DNA of 64,000 nt from Mariannaea sp. PMI_226 (taxonomy: Eukaryota > Ascomycota > Sordariomycetes > Hypocreales > Nectriaceae): assembly GCA_024336345.1 (NCBI GenBank), contig JANFOG010000003.1, forward strand, positions 124,001 to 188,000, written 5' to 3'. A program made the translations under genes and the position numbers. The notes under the pieces were generated by a model, which searched no databases, was not told where the DNA came from, and worked only from the letters and a program-made list of their open reading frames with translations. Shown here one piece after another: positions 43,813-53,992 of this stretch (its first letter is position 1; each line of letters starts with the position of its first letter).

Positions 43813-45210
43813 GCGGATTACTTACTGTAAGGGTGAAAGGAGTAATATATTGTACATATACCAGCCGTGGAATATATCCATCGTTTCGGTTTCTTTATTA
43901 TTAGTGGAGCGTTCAAACAGCCTCTCCACGGTTACATCCCCAACTTGGGTATTTTATATCAAAAAGGGAAGCCCTTCTTCACCAAGCCCTTGTCTTCTAC
44001 GTGTAATGAATGACCGTAATCACTAGGGCTTTCCGATACAACCGAAAAAAATCTACTGCATACAAACTGAGCCCTGAAATAAGACTAGAAATACCGAAAC
44101 AGGGCTGTAATCCCGGAAAACCGTTCATATATATCCCCCCCCATGTGGCCAATTGATCCTCAGTTTTGCAACCGATGCTCCATTACTAATGTAGTTGCCG
44201 TCTCGGGGATCTTTCACTCTCACACTCGTCTCGGTTACTGTATCTTCTTACCCTTTGCCCGTAAGCTGGACCCGGAATTATAATCACAGTAACGGTAATA
44301 AGAGGGTCCCATTTTCTGACAAAAGTCAAGCAAAGTATGGCAATCTCACCTTCATGGTTCCGTAACTTCCGTGTCATTCTTGAGTCCCTTTCCCACTCTA
44401 ATAGCTTCCGCTTCTAGGAGTACGCCCGGCGCCTGAAGTCTTTTTTCCTACCTTCTCCGCGCTCTTCGGACAGCGAGTTTCCGCGGGGATCATCGAAAAG
44501 CGAGATGACGTTGCCAAGTAAAAAGGCTATAACGCTGAGTTGGCTGCTTTGTAATGGAAGACACCAATGGTTGTGTTATGTCGATGTTAGGTAACACGCA
44601 AAGTTGCGTTGTAAGTTGTGTGTTTTTGGGGCGTGCAAGTTACCCTATGTAAAGGAGATGACAACTCACTTCCCCGTGGGCAGCGAGATCGCTGGCACCC
44701 CTCGCTTAACTCCAGCTGCGTACTTGTGTCGCTGTGTCGATCGTCAACTAGAGACCCATGAGCCTTTCTACAAGACGAGGATCATTACCACCCGTGATCC
44801 AAGATGCAGATGCGATTTTGTTCTGCGATTACGAACCCTGCTCTCACCGACCTTATAGTGGCGTTTTCCATGGACAATCATCGCCCACAGCAAAACACGA
44901 TAATTTATCCAAAAAAAAAAAACCCTCTTTCTTCTCCTAGCCTCTTCTCCTGACCACGCAACCGGGGCAAAGAAGACCCTTCAAAGATCGCCCTCAAGGG
45001 GGAAGCCCCCCATCGACTTCGTCCCCGTGGCCCTCCAACTCCTTCGCGTTAAGAGGGAAAACCCGCGCCAAAACATGTGAATGATCTGAACACGCTCACA
45101 CACAAAATGAAAACTAGAATTTGATCACGGCATGTGCTCTCTATCTGTTTTGCTGTCCAACAGAGGGGACTGGGACGCACTGGCCAGAATATCAACGACG
45201 TCATGGCGTC

Positions 45211-45218
45211 TATAAAAG
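45211..45218 (+). promoter_or_regulatory. Strong TATA box without an assigned gene
   Basis: TATAAAAG is followed after 30-40 nt by a pyrimidine-rich, CA-rich leader-like sequence (about 45250-45330). No convincing reading frame follows directly, so the transcript, if any, is unknown. Confidence 0.35.
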
Positions 45219-46279
45219 CCCCCACATAAATGGAGGAGGCTTCTCATCCGATATTAGTCTTTTTAGGCCCCTTGATGCCCACCCGACCACAAACAGAAAC
45301 TCACACACAGCATCCCTATCGTCATCATTAGGTATCTGTCTTTGGATGGGTATTTCTTCTTTTCTTTTCTAAAACTAAGTGTCCCGCAAACAGGCACAAG
45401 AGAAAAAAAAATGACTCATGATCTACCGAACTTTGCCCGTTGGCCCGCTGAAAATCTCATGATCGCGTTTATGTAGTCCTGTGCAAGCAGTAGGCCATTT
45501 TAGTCCATCCCCGTTATTAACTGTAACTGGGATCAAGAGCCCAACCAAGCCCTCTCTCAGCTAAGGTTCTTGGCAGATCCAAGACTTGGTTGGTGGGCTC
45601 AACAATGAATGATCATTACTTCTTACGGTCATGGTATTCGCGGGAGTATTCTGGGCCCATAACCCGGGCTGCCAACTACGAGAGGGAATTTGAAGAAGAA
45701 AAAAAAAAGTCCCTGCAAATGGCCAGAGATCTCCAGCCTAATTTACTCTTCGTAGACCCTGAATGTTACAGTATGATATGACATAGAGATGTGATCTATC
45801 ACCTTGAGGATAGGATATGATGGGATAGGGTATCCTGTAGGAAAGTGGAACGACTTCTTTTTCATAGAAATGTATTAAGTAGATATATTAATAATTATTA
45901 CCAGGCGTTGTTCTTTGGTTATGAACAAAACAAGCAAAGTGATTGTAAGTCATGGGGAATAAGGCAGCCAAGCATGCGAGTTGCTACTCCAGGAAAGTAA
46001 TAATATCGCGACTTGTTAGGGAAGTCCGTCCCGCGAGTCCTCCACACTCTCAAGGCACGCATATCAATACCACCCTGCGGATCTCGCAAGCAGTTACAAC
46101 GTCATAAATGTTGTGTTTGACAAAACAAATCTGCAGCAGCTACCAGGGCAGAAATACTCCAGTTGGCTTCCCACGCGTCCCACGCTAGTAAGGTCGTTCA
46201 TCGTCTTGGGGATTTCTCTTGATAATCTGTCCGTTTCGCACCCTTACCACGTGGACATAGTGTTCATCGTGTCGGTCCT

Positions 46280-46917
46280 CTAGACGTGGGCGCGGCTAGT
46301 GAAACGAGTTCTCGACTCACGGTGCTTCCACCAGTAGCCAAAAGCTGCGACTGTAGCAAGCAGCCATAGGAGGGCACTCGTCAAGTCGACCCAAACCGCA
46401 TTTTTCATTCTCTGAACGCCACTGACACCCTCGGGATCCTCGCCGATGAATAACTACGATATTTTTTTTTCGTTAGTTATGATTCTCTCGTTCGTCGTTC
46501 GTGTGTTGTCACTTAGATGGGAGGGGGTGGGAGAGTTGTAACCACATACCTTGCCAAAGACGCCAAAGAGAGTAATCCATAGGATGAAGAGAATAAAATT
46601 CCAGACCGCGGCCACAACGCCGCCGATACGAAAGATGAACGGAATAAAGTAGACGGCACAAGTGACGGCGGACATTGAACCCACCACCACTGCATACACC
46701 TATTACGCACACATCTCCTGTTAGAACACACATGCGAGGAATCTGCCTGATGACGTAGAACGGGACTCACCCATTTCGAATCAGAGTATTTGCCATGCTC
46801 ATTAGCTCTGTTGATATCGTGACCATACAGACCGCACACAGTGAGGGCAAGGGCGAAGCAGACGAAATACAACGCTGAAAACAGCAGATAGCTGACGCCG
46901 AGGTTTGCGAGACCCAT
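46280..46917 (-). CDS. Four-helix membrane protein, MARVEL-like (Nce102 type)
   Basis: Three exons (46917-46771, 46699-46550, 46453-46280) give 156 residues. Four hydrophobic segments are visible: YLLFSALYFVCFALALTVCG (residues ~10-29), VVGSMSAVTCAVYFIPFIF, VVAAVWNFILFILWITLFGV and LTSALLWLLATVAAFGYWW. A short loop, YGHDINRANEHGKYSDSKW, lies after TM1. A conserved-looking FGVFGKLFIGEDPEGVSGVQ stretch with RMKNAVWVDL lies before TM4. This layout is that of fungal MARVEL/membrane-associating-domain proteins such as Nce102 and Fhn1, which act in eisosome-type membrane domains. The C-terminus is short and basic (KHRESRTRFTSRAHV). All junctions are phase 0. The precise subfamily is uncertain. Confidence 0.82.
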
Positions 46918-47300
46918 CTTGAGGGTAGTATTTTATCTTTCCGCCTTGGGGGATGAGGATTGGCGGGGAAATAATACGGGGGAAGATCGTAGGCTATGCG
47001 ACGGAGAGGCGTTGGAAGGTGCAGAAGGCAGAGGTTCGCTTCGAACCGACGATTGGCGGTCGGTGTTTGTTTGCGAAACGTTGGGGGCGCGTTGAAGAGA
47101 GGTCTGACCGAGAAGAGGGCTTGTTTCACCGGGGGCTCGAGCCTTTACCGACAGTTCGGTGTGTAGTACCAGTCGGTCTGTGGTTTTCTTTTTAGTTTAG
47201 TTTAGTTTCGTTGACGAAGAAGAGCAAAAGGTTGAATAAGGCAACCAGGCTGATTGAAAGGTATTTCAAGGGCGATGGGAATGAATCACAGCCACCTGCC

Positions 47301-47360
47301 CGGGGGGGGGGAGGAAGGGAGGGAGGGAGAGAGGGAGGGAGAGAGGGAGAAGGGGGGAAG
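47301..47360. repeat. GGGA/GA-rich tract
   Basis: About 60 nt of almost pure purine (GGGAGGGA and GAGAGGGA units) lie in the leader or promoter of the MARVEL-like gene. It is a polypyrimidine tract on the coding strand. Confidence 0.8.
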
Positions 47361-49107
47361 AGGCGTCGAGTCTCGGCCGGGCGATAGTCCATGTTGATCG
47401 CAAAATGAATCACGAGTGTTGGGGAATGCGGGAAGTGAGTTTGCACATCATTGGCAAGTTGGGTAGGGGATCCTGTAATTACCTGAATCAATGTGCAAGA
47501 TGCCGAGATGCAAGATGCGACAAGGAAGGAAAATGCAATAAATGAAAGAAGAAGACTCGAGAGAGGAGATGGAGAAATCAGCTCACATTTAAAATCCTAT
47601 ATGGGATTGTTTTGAGTTGTGTGTAAATTTTTTTTTTTAAATCTTTTTTCATCTTTTATTGTTTCGGCTCCAGACTGTGACGTCCATTCCTCGACGGCAT
47701 CACCCTTCCCCTTCCCCCCTCCCCCTCCAGTTGGGACGACTCAAAGCAAGGCAGACCTTGTGGCGGCGGGGGAGCTTTAAGCTTGCTGTGGAACCCCAGG
47801 AGCCACTTGAAAGTGGGAGAATGTAGAACAGAGAGACATGATGGCGATAGCGGGGCACTGGAAAAATATGGATGACGTAGTTAGGGTAGTTAGGGGTTAC
47901 TGCTCTGTGCTGTAGGTATGATGTGTATGGTAGCACAGTCGTAGGTCGAGAAGTCACCAGTTGGTTGGAAATGCCTGCTGGATCATTCACATCATTCTTC
48001 GTTTTGCTGAAGAAGGGCGCTACCTGTGTGATTGGCTATGACACCCCGGACTCTCTGTTTTTGCCTGACGCCCCGCGCAGTCGCAACACGTGAAGCTCAG
48101 CATATGTGGGCTTGAAACGTGCGACATGAGAAATGTGCTGAGAGCTCGTGGGCTTTGCGCAGCGAACGCCCAATGGCGTTCGAAAGGAAGAGAAAGGCGG
48201 ACATTGCGAGGCGACAGCCAAGTGTAAGGCTTTGGGTTCGGGGGAAGAAGGGAGGGGGGGGGTTTGGTTAGGGGGGCTGTGGCTTACTATGTAAAGGAAA
48301 ACGACGACCGAACCGCGTCTTTTCAGATTTAGGAACGAGCCCCGTCAGTTAGAAGGAATGATTCCGTATTCTGGTCCATCTATTGGGTAGTCTTGCCGTG
48401 AGATTGGGTCTCACTGGAGAGGGTCAAGAAAAAAAAAACTCTTTCCAGGCAGATATTCCAATTCTAGTTGACTACCACAGTTGACCCTGGGTGTATTAGT
48501 TCCGTTGCCTCGTCTAGGCTCGCCTAGAACTCGTCAACAGCTTGGAAATGGACGGCTCCATTCTTGCCCAATAGTGGCTGTGTGTTTATTGACACGTAGA
48601 GAAGAGAGAAGAGGATGGAGAGCAATCATTTAATATTGAGTTTACAATGGGAATAATAATCATAAGAACATCGAGAAGAAGAAAAAAAAAATGTATATGT
48701 AACATTGATAACAACAGCAATGAGAAGAAGTGTTTGCACAAAAAGAAGGCAAGTTTTAAAAAACACCAAAGCTACTATTCCTGGAATAATCCGCCCCGCT
48801 CATTGGCCTGATGCTTACCTTACATTACTCACAACAGTTGACTGACAACTTTCGCCTTGAAAAAATGAACAACCTTAGTCTAGCAACCCTCTTTCGACTC
48901 ACGGGATGCTATGCTATTTGTTGTTACCTGAGGTTTAGTCTTTTTTTTTTTTTTTTTTTTTTAATCTGCGCTCACCGACGCTTGCACAGCCCATCTTTTT
49001 TTTTGTGAGAGGGCGCCAGGCGGAATCTAACCCGTAGTTGAAGAAATTCAGGCCCCCATGGTTGAAAGCCTTTCTTTCTCTCCTTTGGCCCCTTGAGCCC
49101 GTTCAAG

Positions 49108-49114
49108 TATAAAG
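49108..49114 (+). promoter_or_regulatory. TATA box of the small zinc-ribbon gene
   Basis: TATAAAG lies 182 nt before the ATG at 49290, with a CA- and pyrimidine-rich leader in between. Confidence 0.45.
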
Positions 49115-49289
49115 AAACGTAGGAATTCCCTCAAGAATGTAGAAATCAATAAACAATATCATCATAACTTCTCTATTCACTATTTCCTTCTCGCAACTTC
49201 ACATACCCCCAGTGCTTCTCCTGGTTGATAACCAACAACGAAAGCTCTTGTTGTCCTACTTAACTCTTTGAAAAACTAAGACCATCATT

Positions 49290-49659
49290 ATGGCTTGCAA
49301 TCTGTATGGTGCCCCCCCTGTACCCCCCTAATAGAGACTACCTACCTATGTACCTTATCTCAAGGTAGCTTGCTTGCTTGCTTGACAGTGATGGCACGAC
49401 TAACAATATACTCTCTTCTTATAGCAACACCTACGACGAGAACACCAAGTCGCTCGCCAACACCCAACAGCTTAGCAAGTGGAAGTGTGTATGTCAACTC
49501 AAACCCTAGCATCTGTGAAAGCCGTCCCTTTTGATTTCTTCTTTAGCTAACAATTAACTCAAGTGCCACTGTGGCCAGGGCTGGTGGAACATGAAGGTTG
49601 ACGTCTACTGCCCCAACTGCGGCACCCCTCACTGCAAATCTTGCGATTATACATATTAG
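49290..49659 (+). CDS. 57-residue zinc-ribbon-like protein
   Basis: Three exons (49290-49303, 49425-49488, 49564-49659) give a protein of only 57 residues. The coding part of exon 1 is just 14 nt. GTATGG and GTATGT donors and ATAG and CAAG acceptors keep phase. The protein starts MACNLNTYDE, then has KWKCCHCGQGWWN, YCPNCGTPHC and KSCDYTY: Cys 26, 27, 29, 42, 45, 50 and 53. This is the W-x-CC-x-C...CPxC...C-x2-C pattern seen in many short fungal zinc-ribbon proteins. No signal peptide or membrane segment is present. A TATA box and a CA-rich leader precede it and the 3' side is AT-rich, so it looks like a real transcript. Function is unknown. Confidence 0.75.
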
Positions 49660-50883
49660 TGGAAACCAATGGCTTCACGTTTGAATCCATGTTTGACATC
49701 CATCCGAAGAGTTGACCCGGCGATCAACTGCCTCCCTCTGGAATCCCCTCACCACTCACCACCCCAAGCCCTATTGGCAATCTAGCAGGGCCATGCCCTT
49801 CTTCTTCTTCTTTCGTTCTTACTTCGATTCTTTTTACATTGTTATCCGACAAAATTCTTTCGCTTTATCTTGTACAGCACTCACAATGCTGCTGGTCTGA
49901 TGTCTAGATGGACCTTGTTTTTTTTGTATTATTCTCTTTTGTATTTTAGACCTTCTTTCTGATATCCCGCTGAGTTATGGGCTGCAAGTTTGTTTGGTGA
50001 TGGTACTCCCAAAAAAAGCGCCTCTTTCGTTTCATGATGAAGGGTAGATAGGTCATGACCATAAAAAACTACAGAACCTGTCATGAGATAGGTAGATATC
50101 CCTGAATTTGATTCGTTCGTTATCTCACCCATTTATTAGCCTGCCCCCATGGTATATTCCAGATCTTGTTCTTATTCTTCTTTGTAATGCTTGGGCCTCG
50201 TTGCTCCAACTGCTCGTCTGTCGCTTACATCGTACACGAACCATAATCTATCGGACCACTCGTTCATCACTGGAGTAATTGGAACATCCTTGCAAAAGAC
50301 CCCAAATGCCCAATAATATCCCCAGATCTATTCACATGAGCACGGAACCATGACACCCAGGTCTTACTATTCGCTCTCACCTGCAAGCTCGGTATCGGAG
50401 TTTTGCTTGGTTCCCGATTCTAAGTATGCCTAACAAGGTCTACATGAATTACCACGAAAAAGAACATATGGAGCAAAGTGGTCCGGTGCATGAATTACAA
50501 TTCACGCCAGCTCATACCAAAGGCCTCATTGACCCTTAACCGCGCTGCCGAGGCTGAGCAGACGGCTCGCCCCCTCCCTCTTCCTCTCCCCACTCCTTCA
50601 CTCCCGGAGTAGTCTTTCGCCGGTAATCTTGCGACGAGGGACTGAATGAGTTTATAACTCCTCACCTGACCCCCGTTGCATTATCACGTCCACCAAGCCG
50701 CCATCAATCACCGTTTCGCTTCTAGAAACCATCTAAGTTACCTATTGGCCAAGTGGGCTCGGAACTGAATTATTCTCATACCTCGCCACGTCTTCGTACA
50801 TTACCAGGCAATTTCTTCTGAACCATTGGCGTCTTCTCCTTTCCCTCCCCCCTCCTAAAAAAAAAAAGAGAGAGACAAGAAAT
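49660..50883. other. 1.2-kb intergenic stretch, no gene seen
   Basis: This is the 3' UTR of the zinc-ribbon gene, then the promoter of the phosphatase. An A-rich run (50858-50868) directly precedes the phosphatase ATG. No frame with a motif was found. Confidence 0.5.
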
Positions 50884-51775
50884 ATGTCCGACCTCGGCCC
50901 ACCCTTCATACCCATCTCCGGTGTCCCCAACTTCCGTGATCTCGGCCGCACCCCGATCGCCACCCGGCCGGGGCACATCATCAAACCCGGTCTTGTTTTC
51001 CGCGCCGCCGAGCCCTCGCGCGTCACTGAACACGGCATCTCCTCCCTCCAATCTCTCGCCATCACTCACGTCTACGACCTTCGTTCCACCATTGAGATCC
51101 GGCGCCAATCGACGGAAATCGCCTCCTGGCCCGGAGCTGAGCGTGTCTTCGCACCCGTCTTCCGCGACGAGGACTACGGACCCGAGGCTATCGCCCTGAG
51201 GTTCATGCAGTACTCAGGCGAAGGCACCAGCGGCTTCGTCGACACCTACCGCAGCATCTGGGAGTCCGGCGCGGAGAGCTTCGGTGCCATCTTGTCGCAC
51301 CTGGCCGCTCCGGATGCTTCCCCCTTGCTGGTGCACTGCACGGCTGGAAAGGACCGCACAGGTGTGATTTGCGCCATCATTCTGTCCCTATGCGGGGTAG
51401 ATGACGGGACCGTTGCCCACGAGTACAGTCTCACCGAGGTTGGGCTGGCAGAGAGGAAACCCGAAATCTTGGCCACCTTGTTGAAGCACGAGGCTCTCCG
51501 TGGCAACCCTGAGGGCGCCGAGCGGTTGCTTGGGGCAAGGTAAGTCTTTCCCCTTATTCTTTCTCTCACTCCCTCACACACGCAAATAAAATGGCGTTAC
51601 CAGACAGAGATGTAACTAACCAACACCAATTAGACCCGAGAGCATGCTCGCCGCTTTGGAGGCACTTCGCCAAGATCACGGCTCAGTTGAGCAATACGTC
51701 ACGACGAAATGTGGTATTTCACCAGAGGCCATCGACCAACTCCGTAGGAATTTGATCGTGGCAGATGAATCTTAA
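50884..51775 (+). CDS. Tyrosine phosphatase, Y_phosphatase3 family
   Basis: Two exons (50884-51539, 51634-51775) give 265 residues. The start MSDLGPPFIPISGVPNFRDL is the typical family N-terminus, with the NFRDLG motif at residues 16-21. The P-loop HCTAGKDRTG lies at residues 151-160 and fits C-x5-R with C152 and R158; Asp157 in KDRTG is the usual family residue. The helical region after it (YSLTEVGLAERKPEILATLL) and the spliced C-terminus (RPESMLAALEALRQDHGSVE) match the usual family length. Members dephosphorylate phosphotyrosine or phosphoinositide; which one applies here cannot be told. GC content and third-position GC are high. Codon AGA spans the intron and restores a conserved Arg-Pro. 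Confidence 0.92.
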
Positions 51776-52021
51776 TCAACTGACTGGCAAACATTGAGAA
51801 ACACCCCCGAGCGTAAATATAGATGACACATGCTCACATTAGTTCATGTCTTACATACATACGTACATAGCGTTGGTATTGTGGTTTGTTATACAGATTT
51901 TGCGCCCGCTGGTCGGGGCGCGAAGTAAAAAGAAAGGGACTTGGCCCCGCCTCCATATATCCCTTTCTCAAACTCCCACCACTGGGAGAACATTTGACAT
52001 ACATAAAAATACACTTCATTT

Positions 52022-53201
52022 TCAAGGAACCGAAGTAGGAATCTTGACCAGTCCACGCTTGCGGTCTTCGTGCGGCGCGCCATACCGCCAACCTGTACCC
52101 TTCCTTGATCGACCGTTTCTGCCAACGTCATCGACGTTGATAGGGTGGAATCGGAACTGGTATCGATCCGTCTTGACAACCTTCCTCTGCTTGAAATCAC
52201 GTAATTGTCGCTGTTGTAGCTTCTGGGCTACAGCATCCTCCTCCTTCTGGGTATCTTCCTTGAACTGGTCAAGACTTGCCTCCCGCTTTGTTCCCTGAAG
52301 AACCCGCTTCTCCATCTCGATGAGCTGCGGTTGGGGGGATCGAACGTCGGCCGAAAGCACCCTCTCATGGAAGGCACTAGCAGCGTCTTCTCGAGTGAAG
52401 TGTCGAGATTCTGACACCGGTACGAATAGTTGTTGCATTGTCAAGTTGTGCACATGGATTTCGTTGACAGGCTCGTGAGGAGTGTTTTCCTCGCCTTCAC
52501 GGAAGGTCGTTTTTGGTAGCATTTTCATGACAGCCTTGGCATAAGGGGTGGCTAGCTTCTTGCCCTATATCAATCTGTCAGTCTTGCAACTCAAGCGAAA
52601 CGCGAAGGAGGAAAAAAAAACAAGATTTGGGATTGAGGTTGTGTATCAGAAAAATAACAAAGTATTAACCATAGGATATGTCTTCAAGACTAATCGAAAA
52701 TTTTTGTGTAGTCTCATCATAACAACCGATATTGTCTGCAGGGGAAGAAAAAAAAAGAACAAGGGCTTCAGTACTCACATCCATGACCCAACGCTTCTCA
52801 ACCTCCTTTAACCGCACAACAGCGGCAACTCTCCTCACATCGACGCCCATCTCAGCCGAAACAGCCTTCAATGACTCTCCGCGGACTGTCACCTTATCCC
52901 AGATAAGGTCTCGCATCGATTCATCCAACACAGACTGACTTCGGAATAGCGGGTTGAGAGGGAAAGGCTGGTCCTTGAACGGACCGAGGTAATTTGGGTT
53001 GCTGGGAGCCTCAGCCATGGACGAGCCATGTCTAGACTTGAGCCAGTCGTACATTCGCTGTCGATTCTTGCTCATCTTCTCACGGCACTCTGTCGTCGAA
53101 AACGTCCGCGACAATGGCACGACCACGGAGCTTCTTGGCAGCCATCCGGCGGCCTCAAGGCCAGCCAGCGGCACCGACGCCGCCGGGATTCTGGGGGGCA
53201 T
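52022..53201 (-). CDS. Mitochondrial small-subunit ribosomal protein, Bot1p/Mrps35 type
   Basis: Two exons (53201-52779, 52564-52022) give 321 residues. The first ~40 residues are a mitochondrial presequence (basic and hydroxylated, no acidic residue until ECREK). The Bot1p domain (eukaryotic mitochondrial regulator protein family) follows: MYDWLKSRHGSSMAEAPSNP, YLGPFKDQPFPLNPLFRSQ, WDKVTVRGESLKAVSAEMGV, VVRLKEVEKRWVMD, then GKKLATPYAKAVMKMLPKT after splicing. In fission yeast Bot1 and in budding yeast Mrps35 this is a mitoribosomal 37S component. The C-terminal half is charged (QKEEDAVAQKLQQRQLRDFK) and ends with FHPINVDDVGRNGRSRKGTG. The second exon keeps phase at GAT|GGC. Confidence 0.9.
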
Positions 53202-53992
53202 GATTTACTGCAGCTCCAGATGAGCCTCTTGCTGTATCACATGCAACAACTCGGAGCCAATTGAGTGAAATTGGCGGAGCGCGGGTCGCCGTCAACTCGG
53301 AGTGTCAAAGAAGAGTTCGTGTTGGGGGGTTAGCTGTTTGCTTGGTGCGAGCAATAGTTAGCAATTTTTCAGAGCCTGGTCGGAAAAAATGAATGGCCGT
53401 GGTTCCGAGTGACTTGGCTTGGCTCAGTTCTGTAACCGCCCCGCTTGTACCCATCTTGTCAGTCTCATTCAATGAGGAGAATACAATCAAATCACCAACA
53501 AGGTGCTCAATTTCGAAGGAATCGCAGTACCATGACCATAAATATAATAAAATTTCCAACATGTTCATAATTGCTACTTGTACTTGCGTCTATGAAACAG
53601 AGGTATTAACTCAGAACTGGTAAAATTGTTGGATGCACAACAACCCCCTATCCCTTGCCCATTCATCTCATGCCCTCCGTGTTCTGGCTGTGTGCTTTGA
53701 AATCATATTATACATCAACTCCATGCTTCGTTATAAGGTTAGGAAACATGGACCCTTGAACCGCCCTAATCAGACTCGATCGATTATACATCATTACAGT
53801 GTCCGATGAGCTGAGGGGGAGGATCCAGGAAACATTCATTGGATGCAAGTAAGGGAAGATGACCCATGAAAGATTGCTCAGTAAGTCTCGAGGCATGCTC
53901 ATGATGCATATGAATATCGGCGTAGGAACCCAGCCCAGCGCCTGTTGCGATAGTGAGGAACTATGTTGCCCTCTGAAATTGACAAACGGTCA
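53202..53992. other. Bot1p promoter and Ssk1 3' flank, no gene seen
   Basis: This lies between two minus-strand genes. Short frames only and no motif; an AT-rich part near 53530-53710 is probably the 3' UTR of the Ssk1 gene. Confidence 0.5.

Larger units (their letters stand above)
42135..46279. other. 4.1-kb stretch without a convincing gene
   Basis: This should include the promoter of the gene starting at 42134 and the 3' UTR of the MARVEL-like gene. Frames reach 153 codons (43205-43666) but show no motif. Present are a 13-G run (43755-43767), an ACT array (43792-43812), a GGGGCCTTG-type repetition (43208-43243) and a strong TATAAAAG (45211). A 63-codon frame at 45590-45781 lies downstream of that TATA, but nothing else supports it. 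Confidence 0.45.
46918..49289. other. 2.4-kb intergenic stretch, no gene seen
   Basis: This is the divergent promoter between the MARVEL-like gene (-) and the small zinc-ribbon gene (+). It holds a GA-rich tract (47301-47360), a 22-T run (48941-48962) and several short A/T runs. Frames stay below 100 codons and have no motif. Confidence 0.5.

Noticed and set aside
45590..45781. 63-codon plus-strand frame
   Set aside because: Protein-like in part (charged helix) but with no homology I recognise and no clear promoter directly upstream; mentioned only as a finding.
47301..47360. Possible CRISPR or satellite array
   Set aside because: It is a simple purine tract, not spaced direct repeats; CRISPR is also not expected in a fungus.
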